DNA from: Antedon mediterranea
Taxonomy: Eukaryota; Echinodermata; Crinoidea; Comatulida; Antedonidae
DNA length: 64,000 bases
Reading direction: 5' to 3'
Assembly: GCF_964355755.1 (NCBI RefSeq)
Contig: NC_092680.1
Coordinates: forward strand, 12,065,001 to 12,129,000
This document shows, in pieces, positions 49,020-61,580 of the stretch; position 1 is the first letter of the stretch; every line of letters begins with the position of its first letter. The notes beneath the pieces are model-generated. The model saw only the letters and a list, made by a program, of their open reading frames with translations, did no database searches and was not told where the DNA came from. A program made the translations under genes and the position numbers.

Positions 49020-50415
49020 ATGGATGGAGCTACCTATATTGAACATTTATACCAAGTATCAATTGTTTTTGAATACGAAAACTATTTTTTATCGATGTTT
49101 TTTGTATATGTTTTAAGCAAAATTCTATCCATAACCCTAATTTTTAATGATCAATGTGATATTTATTGAAGTGCTTTGAATACGTTGATGAAATTTGGAG
49201 GTATGAAACTTGGTTTGGAGTAGAATCAGCTTCGAGCATCAAATGTTAGAAATATGTTTATATTACTAATTAATTAATAATAATTATTAATAAATTAATA
49301 GAAAACTAGAGAGGGCGCTTTTCGACAAGGAAATGAATGTTTTTTTATGTGTGTTATTTTTCCGCTCGAATTCATTCAATGTACTTTAATATACACTATT
49401 ACATACTATTTTATTGGGAAGCCTATTCGCTTCTTTTCTTCAGAAAACATCTAATTTAGGTCTTAAAGTCACAAAAATACACCTCACATCACCAACCTCA
49501 AACACACCAGATTCTACCAACAAACACTTCATCTCCTGAACTAACATAGTACAGTATAAGTCAAATTAAATGTTTTAAATTTTTTTATTGAAATCAATCT
49601 TCTGCAAAAAATATTATAATAGTAACAATAACACAAAGGTTGATGGGTATTTTAATATTTTTTAAACTTAAAAAGGTAAAAAAAAACCTGAATAAATGTT
49701 TATACATACATTATAAATGAAATAAAATAACTACTATTTTAGTAATGCATACACAAGTACAGAATATCATAAATCAATGAATTATGTGTCAAAATATGGC
49801 ATTATTAGGCTAATTTGTTTTGAGAAAAACATTAATGCCATTGGCCTATACAAAAAATCAATGCAATTAGACAAAATAGTTACATAAACAATTAATACTA
49901 ATATTGGTAGGCATAAAATAATAGAGTATATAAACTTTCCTTAAATATAAACAATACCATACCAATTTATTTAATACATAATATATGAACTATATTACAC
50001 AAAAGAAATATAAATGAATTTATAAGGACATGATGATTATCAATATAATTTAATATTATGTTCATATTATTATATTATATCATAGAGATTTTCAAAAACA
50101 TAGTTTGGTAACATTTAGTTTCTGTTTCAGACCTTTAATATTTGGAAATAACCTATAATAATTATAAAACATTCTTGTTTTCAATGCCATTATGCGGTTA
50201 AAAACAAGTACAGCAGTATGCATATGTAGATAGAGTACACCTATATATTGTGAGAACATAATTTCAATAATTTCTTTGTTAGTTATCAACCTAGGGGTTA
50301 AAGTTGTATTGTCCCCCAAAACATGAAAAATAAAGATGAAAAAAATCAAATTTTGAATAGACCATTTTGTAGTTATAATAAAGTTATTCACTTTCGCCGA
50401 AAAAAAAATCCGAAA
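49020..50415. repeat. Fold-back right inner arm
   Basis: Complement of the left arm out to about 50330. From 50305 to about 50480 the sequence is instead related in reverse to 54070-54225 (GGGGGACAATACA and GTGAATAACTTT on the other strand). The symmetry here therefore involves the end of the second 3.15-kb copy. The frame at 50092-50445 has no recognisable domain. Confidence 0.75.
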
Positions 50416-50639
50416 AAAATATTGATTTCGCTTATAAAAAATCAAAATAAGTTTACCATTTTTTCGAACTCATAAGTTCAGAAATTCCAAAATAACGATG
50501 GTTAGCTAACAGCTCATAAATATGCATGATATGTTAATGAGTATCCAAACAGGGGAGATCCGATCTGTTCACCACGTAAACAAACATGTGCGAAGAACAG
50601 AAGAAAGTGCTGGGGTTTCCCTGATCGTATGATGTAAAA
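50416..50639. other. Short low-copy spacer
   Basis: No gene seen. It contains the continuation of the weak inverted similarity to about 54070-54150. Confidence 0.3.
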
Positions 50640-50935
50640 AGCCCTGCCGTTAATTTGCTTTTTTTTTTTTTTTTTCTTCTTTTATTTTATACTCATCCAA
50701 CAGCGAGTAACCCGCCAATTACAGGATGGATAAACTATTTAATAATTTCACAAGACAAACACAAGATGCTCTACATAAACAAAGACTTATTATTAAGTCT
50801 TTGGGAGTGGAGTTGTAAATTTTCATGAGAAAAAAACCCTGACATATGACAGGACTTGAACCCAGGACCCTTAGATTGGTAGCCAAGCATCATAGCCACC
50901 AAGCCACAGCTCCACTCCATGCTGGTAAGTAGAAT
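50640..50935 (-). mobile_element. tRNA-derived SINE
   Basis: On the minus strand an A box TGGCTTGGTGG (50896-50906) is followed about 35 nt later by a perfect B box GGTTCAAGTCC (50852-50862), inside a roughly 80-nt tRNA-like head. A body of about 170 bp follows, ending in an A-rich tail (the T run at about 50659-50676 on the plus strand). Pol III would transcribe it if active. No clear target duplication was found. It differs from satellite C in body and box sequence. Confidence 0.78.
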
Positions 50936-51889
50936 TCTATTTTAGATGAATGACACATCCTCCTATAATAGTTTTTGGCGTATAGTTATAGGCTTAGCTA
51001 TCTAGGCTAGGGCTATAATATAAGCCTACTTCTACTATCTAGTAGGGCCTAGGCCTAGTTAGTACTGTAGTTTACTACTGTGTAGTGTAGTGTAGCAGCA
51101 GCTGTAGGCAGGCAGATAATCGGGTCAGAAAAGTAGACGGGAACCCACTTTGAGGCCTAGCTAGGTCCTATATGTCGTACTCACCTAGCTAAGCCATCAC
51201 TCCACAACTAGCTACAGGAAATAGGCCTACTATGTTGATGTACCACTGATATACATTTGGAGCTCGAATTAATTTTGAAGTCTAAAAAAAGACTAACTGA
51301 TGACAAAAAACGAACATTTGGAAAATGATCAGCATACAGTACCAAAGAAGTTGATGGTAGAATAGATTGTTGTTGATAGCAACCAAAACGAAAACACTAG
51401 TAATTAGAATAGGCCTTTTTTAGGGAGGAGATGCACTTTTCAGGGATTCCTTACTGTACATTAGTACCCCAAATTGAAAACTTCAGATTCATGTACAGAA
51501 ATAATAATTATATGTATGCAATAAATTGTGAAATATTTAACTTTTCTATTTGACTTTTGTATTTATACATCATTGTTTTTCAATTTATAGACTTAAGCTA
51601 ATGAAGACTGGAACAGAAGTTACACCCATACAGCATTTTAAAGGCAACTGGCAGTAGACTCGGTAGTGGAACACAAGATAAATATTGGATGACTATCATA
51701 AAGCATTAGGCAAATGTGTTGGTTGTTTTCCAGCTTTTAAAATGTTGTATAGTTTTCATAATTAGAGCAATAACATTTGTATACAGCATTAAATAAATAA
51801 AAAATACTACTACAGTACATGAGATAAAATCACCATAATTTTAATGTGTGAAGATTTACAGTACAGTACAGTAAAAAATGAGTTAATTA

Positions 51890-52126
51890 CTAGTATATTT
51901 CATTGAATTTCTGCATTATTGTTGACAATTTATTTTCAACTATTAATTGATGTGTTGATTGTGGCATTACAGCAATAGCTTGTCTTCTGTGATTGTTCAT
52001 CCATTTTAAAGTGTCATAGTAAGAAACGTTCAAATAAATATTGTGAATGTTGCTACCACATTTTGTGTTGATTTCTTCACCATTTTCCACTACTTCCTCA
52101 TATTGTTCATTCAAGTGTGTTAATAC
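51890..52126 (-). CDS. Possible exon or remnant frame, second copy
   Basis: Identical in frame and acceptor context to the 79-codon frame at 44679-44915. Same uncertainty applies. Confidence 0.25.
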   Translation of the reverse strand, partial: VLTHLNEQYEEVVENGEEINTKCGSNIHNIYLNVSYYDTLKWMNNHRRQAIAVMPQSTHQLIVENKLSTIMQKFNEIY

Positions 52127-52918
52127 CTATTAAAAGAAAGACATTATTTATTAAAATATGTACATAAAAAGTTTAATTGTGTGAATGTTGGTTTGAACGT
52201 TATTGCTTTGGAAGAATTTTCAACATAACGGTACTAAGTACTGTAAAGTACACATTCCAAAAAATATTTAACTTAGATTATTTGGTCATTTTCTCTAAAA
52301 TAATTACATTATTGGATGTACAGTATAGGCCTAGTTACACTTTTCACAAATTTATATTAGCATTAAAATCTAATTAATCATGAAGGAAAAACCAAGCACC
52401 ATAATCTCTCCTGGCCCTGGTGGTGACCTTATTTTCTATTTTTGGCAGCCATTCACAAGTTTTCGCTTTTTGAGTTTCGCTGCTCTTATGTATAATTTTT
52501 TTTAATCACAAACTCTACATAGAAAAGAAAATTAAATGTTTTAAAATGAATGAAAAGTGATATGAATAATGATAAATTAAAGACTATTATTAAATATTAT
52601 AGTATTATACTAAAAATAAGACGAGTTGGTGGTGTCGAAATTCACACAAGTCACAATAAAACCATGGTGGTATAAAATATTTTATTTTTATACCTCCATG
52701 CTAAAACCTTATTCCTTACTCCATGCTCACAGATGAATGTTATAGGCCTAATCCTATTTAAAGCTAGGTTGGCAATAACTATTAATAAGGCTTACAAGTT
52801 GTATCTATTAGTATTAGCTAGGCCTGCTACTCACTCAGGGTGAACCCTCACTCAGGCCTACAACTAGGCCTAGTACTACTACCACTACTAGACTAGCTAC
52901 TAGTACTACTACTAGTTT

Positions 52919-53711
52919 CAAACAATGATGAAAATTATCGTAGCGAAATACAAAGATTTGTTAAATTTTGTGACGATAATTATCTCCAAATAAATGCATC
53001 AAAAACAAAGGAGATGATCATTGATTTTAGGACTAAACATAAATTTAATTTTCAACCAATCACTATCAAAGGTAAAGAAATTGAAATTGTTGACCAGTAC
53101 AAGTATCTAGGAATTGTTTTCAATGATAAACTGAGTTGGGGAGACCATATAGACTTCATCAGCAAAAAATTAAGTCCCAGAATGTATTGTATGAGAACTT
53201 TATATAAATTTAACTCCTGTGATTTGATGTTATTTTCGTTCTATAGATCCGTTATATGTAGTGTTTGGACGTATTGCCTCTCCTGTTGGGCTGGTAATGT
53301 TACCGGAGGGAATAAAGGACGCCTTGAAACTTTCATCCGTCGGGCTGGTAAAATGATTGGTCTGGAACTGCCTTCCTTTACCGATGTGCACCTAGAACAC
53401 CTCCAGAAAGATTTTGAACGCATTGAGTCGGATGCCTCTCATCCTCTCCACAAAGTGATTATAGACCAACTTAATCCAAGTGGTAGATTGAGGCTCCTCA
53501 GTGTGAAAACAAATCGATTTGCTAAATCCTTTATTCCCTCCGGTATCATCCAGTACAACAGGAAGTCAAGAAGATAATTTTATATTGTAATTTTTTAGAT
53601 GTTTTTATATGAATGGTTTTATGCTATATTTGTTTTTATAGTGTTTTCTTTGTTATTATGACGAGCAATGAATTTCCTTTTTGAGGATCAATAAAAGTTA
53701 TCTTATCTTAC
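52919..53711 (+). pseudogene. Retrotransposon RT C-terminal fragment (Rex1/CR1-like), copy 2
   Basis: Encodes the same 187 residues from ATG 53014 to the stop at 53577 as copy 1, with the same TTATC-type 3' tail. It was carried by the segment duplication and not by a second transposition, since flanks far beyond the element also match. Confidence 0.88.
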
Positions 53712-54033
53712 TCTAGGCCTAGCCAATAGATAGGGGATAGTACACTCACTAGATAGCCAGTACAGCTGTAATGGGCTAGCTAGGCTTCCTATACTAACTA
53801 ACAAAGCTGCACCATAGAAACTACAGTTCTTACTTACCAATATGCTAGGGCCTAGCCATAGTCTTTTCTTCAAGTAGGAGTTGTTTTTTTTGTTGTTAAA
53901 CTACAGAACTTTCCCACATCGTCGTCTCGCCATATCACGTCGTATTTTTTTTCTGATGACCTAGAGGTCACATACACGCACAAGAATCATACAATATGCA
54001 TAATTCATAAGCTAATTCAGGTCAAGGGTTAAA

Positions 54034-54080
54034 GTAAACCGGAAGCCAGCTGGCTGCCAGCCAACCGACTTCCGGTTGAC
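54034..54080. promoter_or_regulatory. Inverted pair of ETS-like CCGGAAG sites, copy 2
   Basis: Same inverted CCGGAAG/CTTCCGG arrangement as at 46823-46869, within the duplicated segment. Confidence 0.35.
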
Positions 54081-54204
54081 TATTTTTTACTTTAAATTAC
54101 GATTTTCTAAGGTAAATAATTTTTTTTTTGATCCAATTTTTTTTCAAAGTGAATAACTTTTATGTATCATTTAAATGGCCTTTAAAAAAAAAAAAATTTT
54201 GTTC

Positions 54205-54875
54205 AGGGGGACAATACATCTTTAAATCATTAGGAAAACATTGGTTTATTTTTTATATGTGTACAGAAATTCGTTCTTCTAGCCTCAGATCATTCCTGAA
54301 GTTAGACATAAATTACATAAATTAGTATTAAGTAATGGATATTAGATGAAGTACAGTACAAATACATGTTTCAGGAGGATACTTTATGTTAAAGGTGATA
54401 ATTAGTTTAAATGTTACCCCAATGAAATTTATTCAATTACCAGGTTGAAGTAGTCTGGTGGAAACACTACTATATGTACTCATGTAGAACCCAGTCAGTT
54501 CTACCAAGGTTAGAGGTGGGTGCCAACATTTGAGATAAGTGGAAACATGACCTTTTCAATAGTAAATTCATTACCAGCATTATAAATAAAATGTTAAAAA
54601 GATGAGAATGCAAGTAAATATTAGATTCATAGTCCTCATTATGCACAATGGTTTTCTACTATCACATTATTAAAATATAAAACAATCATATAGCCTTTAA
54701 TGAATTTACATGGAGGTCTATCCAAATAAATCTAAATAAAAGGGTCGTAATATGTCTTTGTCTCCAGTTCGTAGAAAATGAACAAAAAATATTCAAAATA
54801 TCCTGCCAGTTTGCGTTCAGTACAACCTGCTTAGTTTTTAATACGAGTACTGCTTTCTATACACATAACTTTGAT
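54205..54875. repeat. Fold-back right outer arm
   Basis: Complement of 46970-47510 (to about 54775), continuing without interruption into the complement of 43677-43775. In the left arm those two parts are separated by the 3.15-kb segment. The right outer arm therefore preserves the uninterrupted original order at this site. Confidence 0.85.
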
Positions 54876-54890
54876 TTCTCAAAAAAAAAA

Positions 54891-56020
54891 AATCTCTGTA
54901 ATAATGTACTTTTTAATTACTGTAATAATCTAGGTATAGATTATGTTGACCAGGCCAGTGAGAGGACGATCGACTGTACAGTACTACCATAAGTCCTCTA
55001 GGTAGATACAACTTATTTCTTGTCTACAAAGTGTACAGTAGTATGCTAATAGTACTATTATTAGATTAGGTAGTTGGAGTAGTTTGGAAAGATACATCTA
55101 TTTATAAGAGAGTACTTTATATTTATAGATATAATACCAATATGTACCATGTATTGGGATGCAATTCAACAGTTATGAATAAAAAAAACTCTGTATGCTT
55201 TTTTCTGGCTGTGAAATATAAAATTGTTAAATGAAAAAAAAATTTAGGGTGATCATCCCAGTATTTACGGTCTAAATTTGATCTTTATTCAACAATAGGC
55301 ATAAACGATTTCTTAATTAACAGGTATAAAAGCAAATTAAAAGCCCTACGTACTCTGTATGTTGGAGGAAATAAGCATAAGTGCAAATAAATCCTTGACC
55401 ACAGGATGTAATTCACTATTTGGAATCAGTAGTACACGACTGTGTTGGACCATAATGTGGTCCAGGTTGACGGGCCAGGAATGATGGTAGTGCCCAGTAT
55501 ACAATGTAGTTTAGCTTCAAGGCAATACCATGTAGCTGGATTAGCTTGGAGAAATACACTAGAGATTTAATGAGATTTGGTGTGTGATGATTCAGTTTGA
55601 TAATTAGCTGTGAAAAAAAATTGTTGAATTATGAGAAAAATATTGTAAAATATAACAAGGAAGTTATACTATAGTATAATTAAGGGTTAACCGTAAAATA
55701 TATTATAATAATAAATTAAAATGCAATGGGAATTACTATTACTAGGCCTACTAATATTATGTATACAATACAATATTACAGTTAAATTCATAGGTCGATA
55801 TTATTTTATTATTATAAGGAAATCTGTTTTAGAATGAGAAAAAACCGTCCCAACCTAGATTTGAACCCAGCTATCAATAAAGCTATAAAGCTATTGGTAC
55901 GAGTTGACCAATTATTTGGGTACGAGTTAGCCAAGTTTGGTAAGAGTTGACATGGGTACGTTACGGAATACGGATAAAGATCAACCCGTACCCCCATGCC
56001 GACTCGTTCCCATCCCATGG
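54891..56020. other. Low-copy AT-rich spacer
   Basis: No gene recognised. Near 55857-55867 the minus strand has a B-box-like GGTTCAAATCT but no convincing A box, so a degraded SINE is only possible. From 55895 to 56010 a phrase of the type GTACGAGTTG(A/G)C recurs four times. The same motif occurs in the flank of copy 1 (about 18600-18660). A small palindrome TGGACCATAATGTGGTCCA lies near 55446. Confidence 0.4.
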
Positions 56021-56822
56021 TAGAATACTACTTATATGTTAGTTTAGCCTAGCTGGGCTAACCTACCTCACCTCTCACATGCCCTCCTGAAAAAACGCGA
56101 CCGAAATTACTGGAACCCTACCCTAGCCTACTAGACCTAGATAGTAGTGATGCGTAGTACCATGGAACTATAATAAATGGTAGACGTACTAGTACTGTGT
56201 AGTATATGTTAACATGTCTGGCTCTACGAGGCCTTTTTATGCTCATAGGATGGCTTTTTTGGGCGTCCCAATGTAGGCCTATGCCTATAGCTAGGACAGA
56301 TTTCCCATTCCTGCAGGCCTGTAGCCTATGCTCTAGTAGGGCGGCCGGGTGTACTCTGGTCGATTCACCCCTGGTCGACTCGTACCCATGCCAACTCGTA
56401 CTTATCTTCCTACCCTAAACTCGTATCCAACCAAATCATTGGTTGATTTCCCGCTAGACTAGTAGGCCTAGCCTAGCTACAATATTCATTATACCCTGCT
56501 AAAAAGGTAGATGAGCTACTAGACTAATTACGTAATTCGTATAATAATAACAATAATTGACTAGAAGGCCTAAAAGCGGCGGAAAACACCTTTCCATTCT
56601 TGCATGGCAGTACGAAAACCTGCCTATGGTTGTACATCATTGTAAATTGTCAACACACACTGTGCTACAGACAGTGTACCGTGTGTTAAAAGTACAGCAT
56701 TTATAGCAGACAGCAACGTGTATAACTTGCTATAGTTTTACAGATAGCACCTGTGGACAGTAGCAGAATCGGGTGCACCAACATAATTTCTGTGACTACA
56801 ATATATGGCTTTTTTCAGTTCC
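56021..56822. other. Non-coding flank of retroelement block, copy 2
   Basis: Near-identical to 18258-19067, starting at the same TAGAATACTACTTA junction but preceded by low-copy DNA, not satellite B. Confidence 0.6.
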
Positions 56823-57898
56823 TTACACTTTACACTTAAATCTATCTGTAGCTTCATTTGTTTTTAAAATCTTAGCCTTCCTATATAATTTTCTTTTCTT
56901 TGTACAAAGTTTCTTAATTTCTGTAGTAATCCATGGAAATAATTTAGTCTTATTTCTTTTCTTAATAGGCACAGATTCATATTTTCAAACATAAAACAAT
57001 TTTCCCAATTAAAATTAATTAATATGCTTTTCATCTTTTCAAAATCTGCATTTTTTAGTGCATATACAGTTTTTGTTATAACTTTGTCACGTTGTTTTGA
57101 TATCCTTAGACATATCTCAATTGCCTCATGATCACATGAGTCAAAATTGTTAATAATTTGACATTTATCAATTAGAAGTGGATTACTAACAAAAGCCAAG
57201 TCCAAAAAGTGCCCATCCCCATTTCGTGTTACATAAGAAGGCTGATCTATTATTTGCACTAGTCCAGTTGCCATTGTTCCTTCTACCAAGTTTCCTGCTT
57301 GGGCGGATAAACCATTGTTCACATTCAAACAATTCCAATCAACATGAATATTAAAGTCACCTATGAGTAATACATGTTCTTAATCAACAACTTTTGCTTG
57401 AACTTTATCTAGATTATCAATAAAGGAATTTAAATATTGAACATTTGAAGAAGGCGGCCTATAAAACACTCCTAATAAAATTTTACCTATATTACTATGA
57501 CATTCTATCCAAATCAGTTCAAGTGTATAAACATTGAGATCTGTGCATAAAGATGGATTTAAACATGTTTTACAAGCAATTAACCCACCCCCCCCCCCTC
57601 CATGAGAATTTCTATAATTTCTAAAAATGGTATAATCATTGTTTAAAAGCTGACTATCATATACTGTGCTATCGAGCCATGTCTCTGATATAGCAATGAC
57701 GTCATGAGACGAAGAAGAAAATCTAACATTGAAATCTAATAATTTGTTTTTCACACTTCTTATATTACAATAGAATAAACTTAACATTTTACTTGATTTT
57801 GTGTTACCTGAATTTACTATATTACTGCTATTATTACTAGAATCATTGTTTATATTAATTTCATTTAATGTTATGTCATTATCATCAGCACTCTTCAT
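56823..57898 (-). pseudogene. Retrotransposon ORF2 remnant: endonuclease, copy 2
   Basis: Same endonuclease as 19068-20127. The frame starts at 57898 and retains Trp in SETWLD, but it has its own TAA at 57380-57382, within what is VVDYKQVLLIGDFN in copy 1. A C-run expansion near 57586 lengthens a Gly run (SHGGGGGG) without breaking the frame. The frameshift at about 56976-57000 and the absence of RT are shared with copy 1, so they predate the duplication. All catalytic motifs named for copy 1 are still readable. Confidence 0.85.
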
Positions 57899-57940
57899 CT
57901 TAGCTACATTTATTACGGCTTCATCTACTTTGCCATTTTT

Positions 57941-58990
57941 TCAGTGTTCAACTTGGCAAAATTTCGCTTTATGTCCTACTTGTTTACAAACCCAACACAC
58001 AACTGCTTTTCCATGTCTGCAAACTCGTCGTACATGTCCACTCTCGCCACAGAAATGACAATTTGCTACAGGCATGCTTTGATGATCTCTAGTGTGCGTG
58101 CTTCCAGTTATTCTATTTTTTTTTTTGGTGATATTATTGACAGTACATTATTAATACTCTTAACCAAGGCTGATGTACCCCTCAAGTTAAGATGTAAACC
58201 ATGACTTGTAAACTTTGATGAATCCACTCCATATCGTGTAGTGAAAGCTCGGCTGTGATCAATAACAATGTTACCGAAAGAATATTTGAGCATTTCATTT
58301 ACGTCAAATACGCGTCTGTTTAATGAAAGATCATCAAGTCTCGGGCAAATCGCTGAGATGAAAACCTCGCCTGTTATCCTCATTTTAAGCCTTGATATCA
58401 TATCAGTGTAGTCGTTCTTTAGCCTATCCAAGTCAAAGTTGATATCGCAACAGTCATTTGTTCCAGCATGAATGACAACATTTTCTACATTGGTCAGATC
58501 GATCTCACATAATGTATAGTTAACTTGTTCCACAGTTGCTCCTCTTAATGTTCTCACAGATGTTTCACATAGACCATTTGTCTTAATATGCTTCAGCATA
58601 GAGTCACCTATTATTAGATTTCTTTGTTGTTTAGCTGGAATTTGTTTGGCTGGAATCTGTTTAGCTGGAATTTGTTTAGCTGGAATTTGTTTAGCTGGAA
58701 GTTGTTTTGCTGGAATTTGTTCGGCTTTCTTTGTAGGCTTTGGTGATACATTATTATAAGTAATATTTTGCAAATTTTCTTCACAGACTTTGCCTTCTTC
58801 CCTCCTAGTGATACTGAGGCAAGGGTTATTCAAATTAATAGATGTTTGAGTATTTGATTTTACAACTGATCTCTTTGCTGAACATCTTGGTTGTTTGAAA
58901 TCCTGTTCACTTACTAGAACCTGTAACGTCTTGACTTGTTCCTCTAATACAGCATTCCTATCAATAATTTCCTTATACGAGGATGAGAGA
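57941..58990 (-). pseudogene. Retrotransposon ORF1 remnant: coiled coil, SGNH esterase, CCHC knuckles, copy 2
   Basis: The better preserved ORF1. A single frame covers 58990 (no start, N-terminus lost at the satellite A junction) through the coiled coil, the in-frame IPAKQ repeat (58628-58729), GDS, RGATVEQ, HAGTND and HGLHLN blocks, to a stop at 58108. A lengthened A run at about 58120-58130 puts the two CCHC knuckles (57941-58060) out of frame, where copy 1 has an in-frame stop instead. Differences from copy 1 within the esterase are few. The fused esterase-knuckle layout is inferred from the frames on either side of the A run. Confidence 0.82.
58628..58729 (-). repeat. Coding minisatellite (IPAKQ)n, copy 2
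   Basis: Seven pentapeptide units, one reading LPAKQ, in frame with the esterase domain. Confidence 0.85.
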
Positions 58991-60228
58991 TTTTAAAACG
59001 TTTAAGACCATTTTGAGCATTTCGACAAAACTTTTTCACACAAAACATCAAAGTGTACAAAAAGCTTCAAATCGCATTTGGAGACGTTTTAGACCATTTT
59101 GTGATTTTCGAAAAAAATTGTTAACATAAAAACACAAAAGTGCTTAGAATAGCTTCAAATCGCATTTGGAGACGTTTTAGACCATTTTGTGCAATTCGAT
59201 GAAACTTGTTTACACAAAAACATCAAAGTGCTTAAAATCACATTAGAAACCGTTTTAGATCATTTTGAGCATTTCGATAATAAACTTTTCACACAAAAAC
59301 ATCAAAGAGCACAAAATAGCTTAATATCGTATTTAAAAACGTTTTAGACCATTTTGAGCATTTCGACAAAACTTAACATCAAAGTGTACAGAATAGCTTC
59401 AAATCGCATTTTAAAACGTTTTAGACCATTTTGTGCATTTCGATGAAACTTGGTTACACTAAAACATCAAAGTGCTTAGAACCACATAAGAAGCCGTTTT
59501 AGACCATTTTGAGCATTTCGATAAAACTTTTCATACAAAAACATCAAAGTGCACAAAATAGCTTAATATGGTATCTAAAAACGTTTTAGACCATTTTGAG
59601 CATTTCGACAAAACTTAACATCAAAGTGTACAGAATAGCTTCAAATCACATTTGGAGACGTTTTAGACCAGTTGTGTGCATTTCGATGAAACTTGGTTAC
59701 ACAAAAACATCAAAGTGCTTAAAATCACATTATAAACCGTTTTAGACCATTTTGAGCATTTCGATAAAACTTTTCACACAAAAACATAAAAGAGCACAAA
59801 ATAGCTTAATATTGTATTTAAAAACGTTTTAGACCATTTTGAGCATTTCGACAAAACTTTTTTACACAAAACAACAAAGTGTACAAAATAGCTTCAAATC
59901 GCATTTGGAGACGTTTTAGACCATTTTGTGATTTTCGAAAAAAATTGTTAACATAAAAACACAAAAGTGCTTAGAATAGCTTCAAATCGCATTTGGAGAC
60001 GTTTTAGACCATTTTGTGCAATTCGATGAAACTTCTTTACACAAAAACATCAAAGTGCTTAAAATCACATTAGAAACCGTTTTAGACCATTTTGAGCATT
60101 TCGATAATAAACTTTTCACACAAAAACATCAAAATGCACAAAATAGTTTAATATTGTATTTTAAAACGTTTTAGACCATTTTGAGCATTTCGACAAAACT
60201 TTTTCACACAAACCATCAAAGTGTACAG
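58991..60228 (-). repeat. Satellite A array, reverse, copy 2
   Basis: Matches 21218-23033 in order but is about 570 bp shorter. The missing part corresponds to one of the repeated groups in copy 1, as expected from unequal exchange. Confidence 0.92.
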
Positions 60229-61390
60229 ATGTTAACACAATATATGTGCATAAATGGCAATATTATAGTCTATTTATTGGATTTTAAAAGGTGGAAAATT
60301 TGGTCATTTTTCGAAAAAATTCCTGTGGTCCCCAGCAGGAAAATTTTTCGAAAAATGGCCAAATTTCGACCCTTTTATTTTTTGACATAACTAGTTACTA
60401 TGGCTCTATAAGATGATGTTAACACAATATATTTGCATAAATGCATAAATTTTAGCATAATTATAGAATTTTAAAAATTGGAAATTTTGGCCCTCTTTCA
60501 CAAAAATTCCTATGGTCCCCCAGAGGGAAATTTTCGAAAATTGGCAAAATTTTAACCCTTTTATTTTTTGACATAACTAGTTACTATGGCTCTATAAGAT
60601 GATGTTAGCACAATATATTTGTAAAAAAGGCAATATTATAGCATAATTATTGAATTTTAAAAATTGGGAATTTTGACCATTTTTCGACCCTTTTATTTTT
60701 TTGACATAACTAGCTGCTATGTCTCTATAAGATGATGTTAGCACAGTATATTTGCATAAATGCCAATATTATAGCATAATTATTGAATTTTAAAAAGTAG
60801 AGATTTTGGCAATTTTTCTAAAAAATTCCTATGGTCCCCATCAGGGAAATTTTCGAAAAATGTCCAAATTTTGATCTTTTTTTTTCACATAACTAGTTAC
60901 TATGGCTCTATAAGGTGATGTTAGCACAATATATTTGCATAAATGGCAATATTATAGCATAATTTTTGAATTTTAAACAATGGAAATTTTGACAATTTTT
61001 CGAAAAAAAATCCTATTGTCCCTCGCAAGGAAATTTTTAGAAAAATGGCCTAATTTCGACCCTTTTATTTCTTGACATAACTAGTTACTATGGCTCTATA
61101 AGATGATGTTAACACAATATATGCGCATAAATGGCAATATTATAGCCTAATTATAGACTTTTAAAAAGTGGGAATTTTGGCCATTTTTCGACCCTTTTAT
61201 TTTTTTGACATAACTAGCTGCTATTTCTCTATAGGATGATGTTAACACAATATATTTGCATAAATGCCAATATTATAGCATAATTATTGTATTTTAAAAA
61301 GTGGAAATTTTGGCCATTTTTCGAAAAAAATCCTATGGTCCCCCGCAGGGAAATTTTTGCAAAAATGGCCAAACTTCAAATCTTTTATTA
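60229..61390 (-). repeat. Satellite B array, reverse, copy 2 segment 1
   Basis: Matches 23034-24888 with several monomers missing. The last unit breaks at CTTTTATTA, at the start of the GTCGGTC insert, exactly as in copy 1. Confidence 0.92.
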
Positions 61391-61580
61391 GTCGCGTGGA
61401 CGCGACTCTACAGTTCACTATGTCTGTCGGTCTGTCTGTCGGTCCGGTATCACTTTGCGTTTTATCGCTTTTCTGTACTTTTTGAACTGTTTTGATGTAC
61501 AGAAAAGTTTTAAAGTACATTACTTTTTGAAAGTTCATTTATTTCTTAGAGCACGCAACTTATTGTTGTTGGCCTTGTTT
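61391..61580. other. GTCGGTC-type insert in satellite B, complete copy
   Basis: About 190 bp: GTCGCGTGGACGCGAC palindrome, CTCTACAGTTCACTATG, GTCGGTCTGTC repeats, GATGTACAGAAAAG, then GTTGTTGGCCTTG. The host satellite B unit resumes at TTTTTTGACATTACTAGTTAC. This copy defines the insert's right end, which copy 1 lacks. Confidence 0.72.

Larger units (their letters stand above)
50998..54151 (+). repeat. 3,154-bp direct duplication, copy 2
   Basis: Same content and orientation as 43787-46940. Because it lies in the opposite arm of the fold-back yet in direct, not inverted, orientation, it was not produced by the event that formed the arms. Confidence 0.92.
43677..54890. mobile_element. Large fold-back (inverted-repeat) structure with internal insertions
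   Basis: The outer 100 bp (43677-43775, TTATGTGTATAGAAAGCAGT...) recur in reverse at about 54775-54875. Left arm 46955-47510 matches 54205-54775 in reverse, and 47515-48850 matches 49020-50330 in reverse. Without the 3.15-kb segment in the left arm and the 50330-54200 material in the right arm, the two arms would be about 2 kb each around a loop of roughly 170 bp. No transposase is visible. It could be a fold-back DNA transposon or an inverted segmental duplication. Confidence 0.7.

Noticed and set aside
43677-54890. Maverick/Polinton or a transposase-bearing fold-back element
   Set aside because: No transposase, integrase, polymerase B or capsid-like frame was found. Only retrotransposon remnants lie inside.
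55812-56018. Second tRNA-derived SINE or 68-residue protein
   Set aside because: Only a B-box-like sequence is present without an A box at proper spacing, and the frame is Arg/Ser-poor low-information sequence with no domain.
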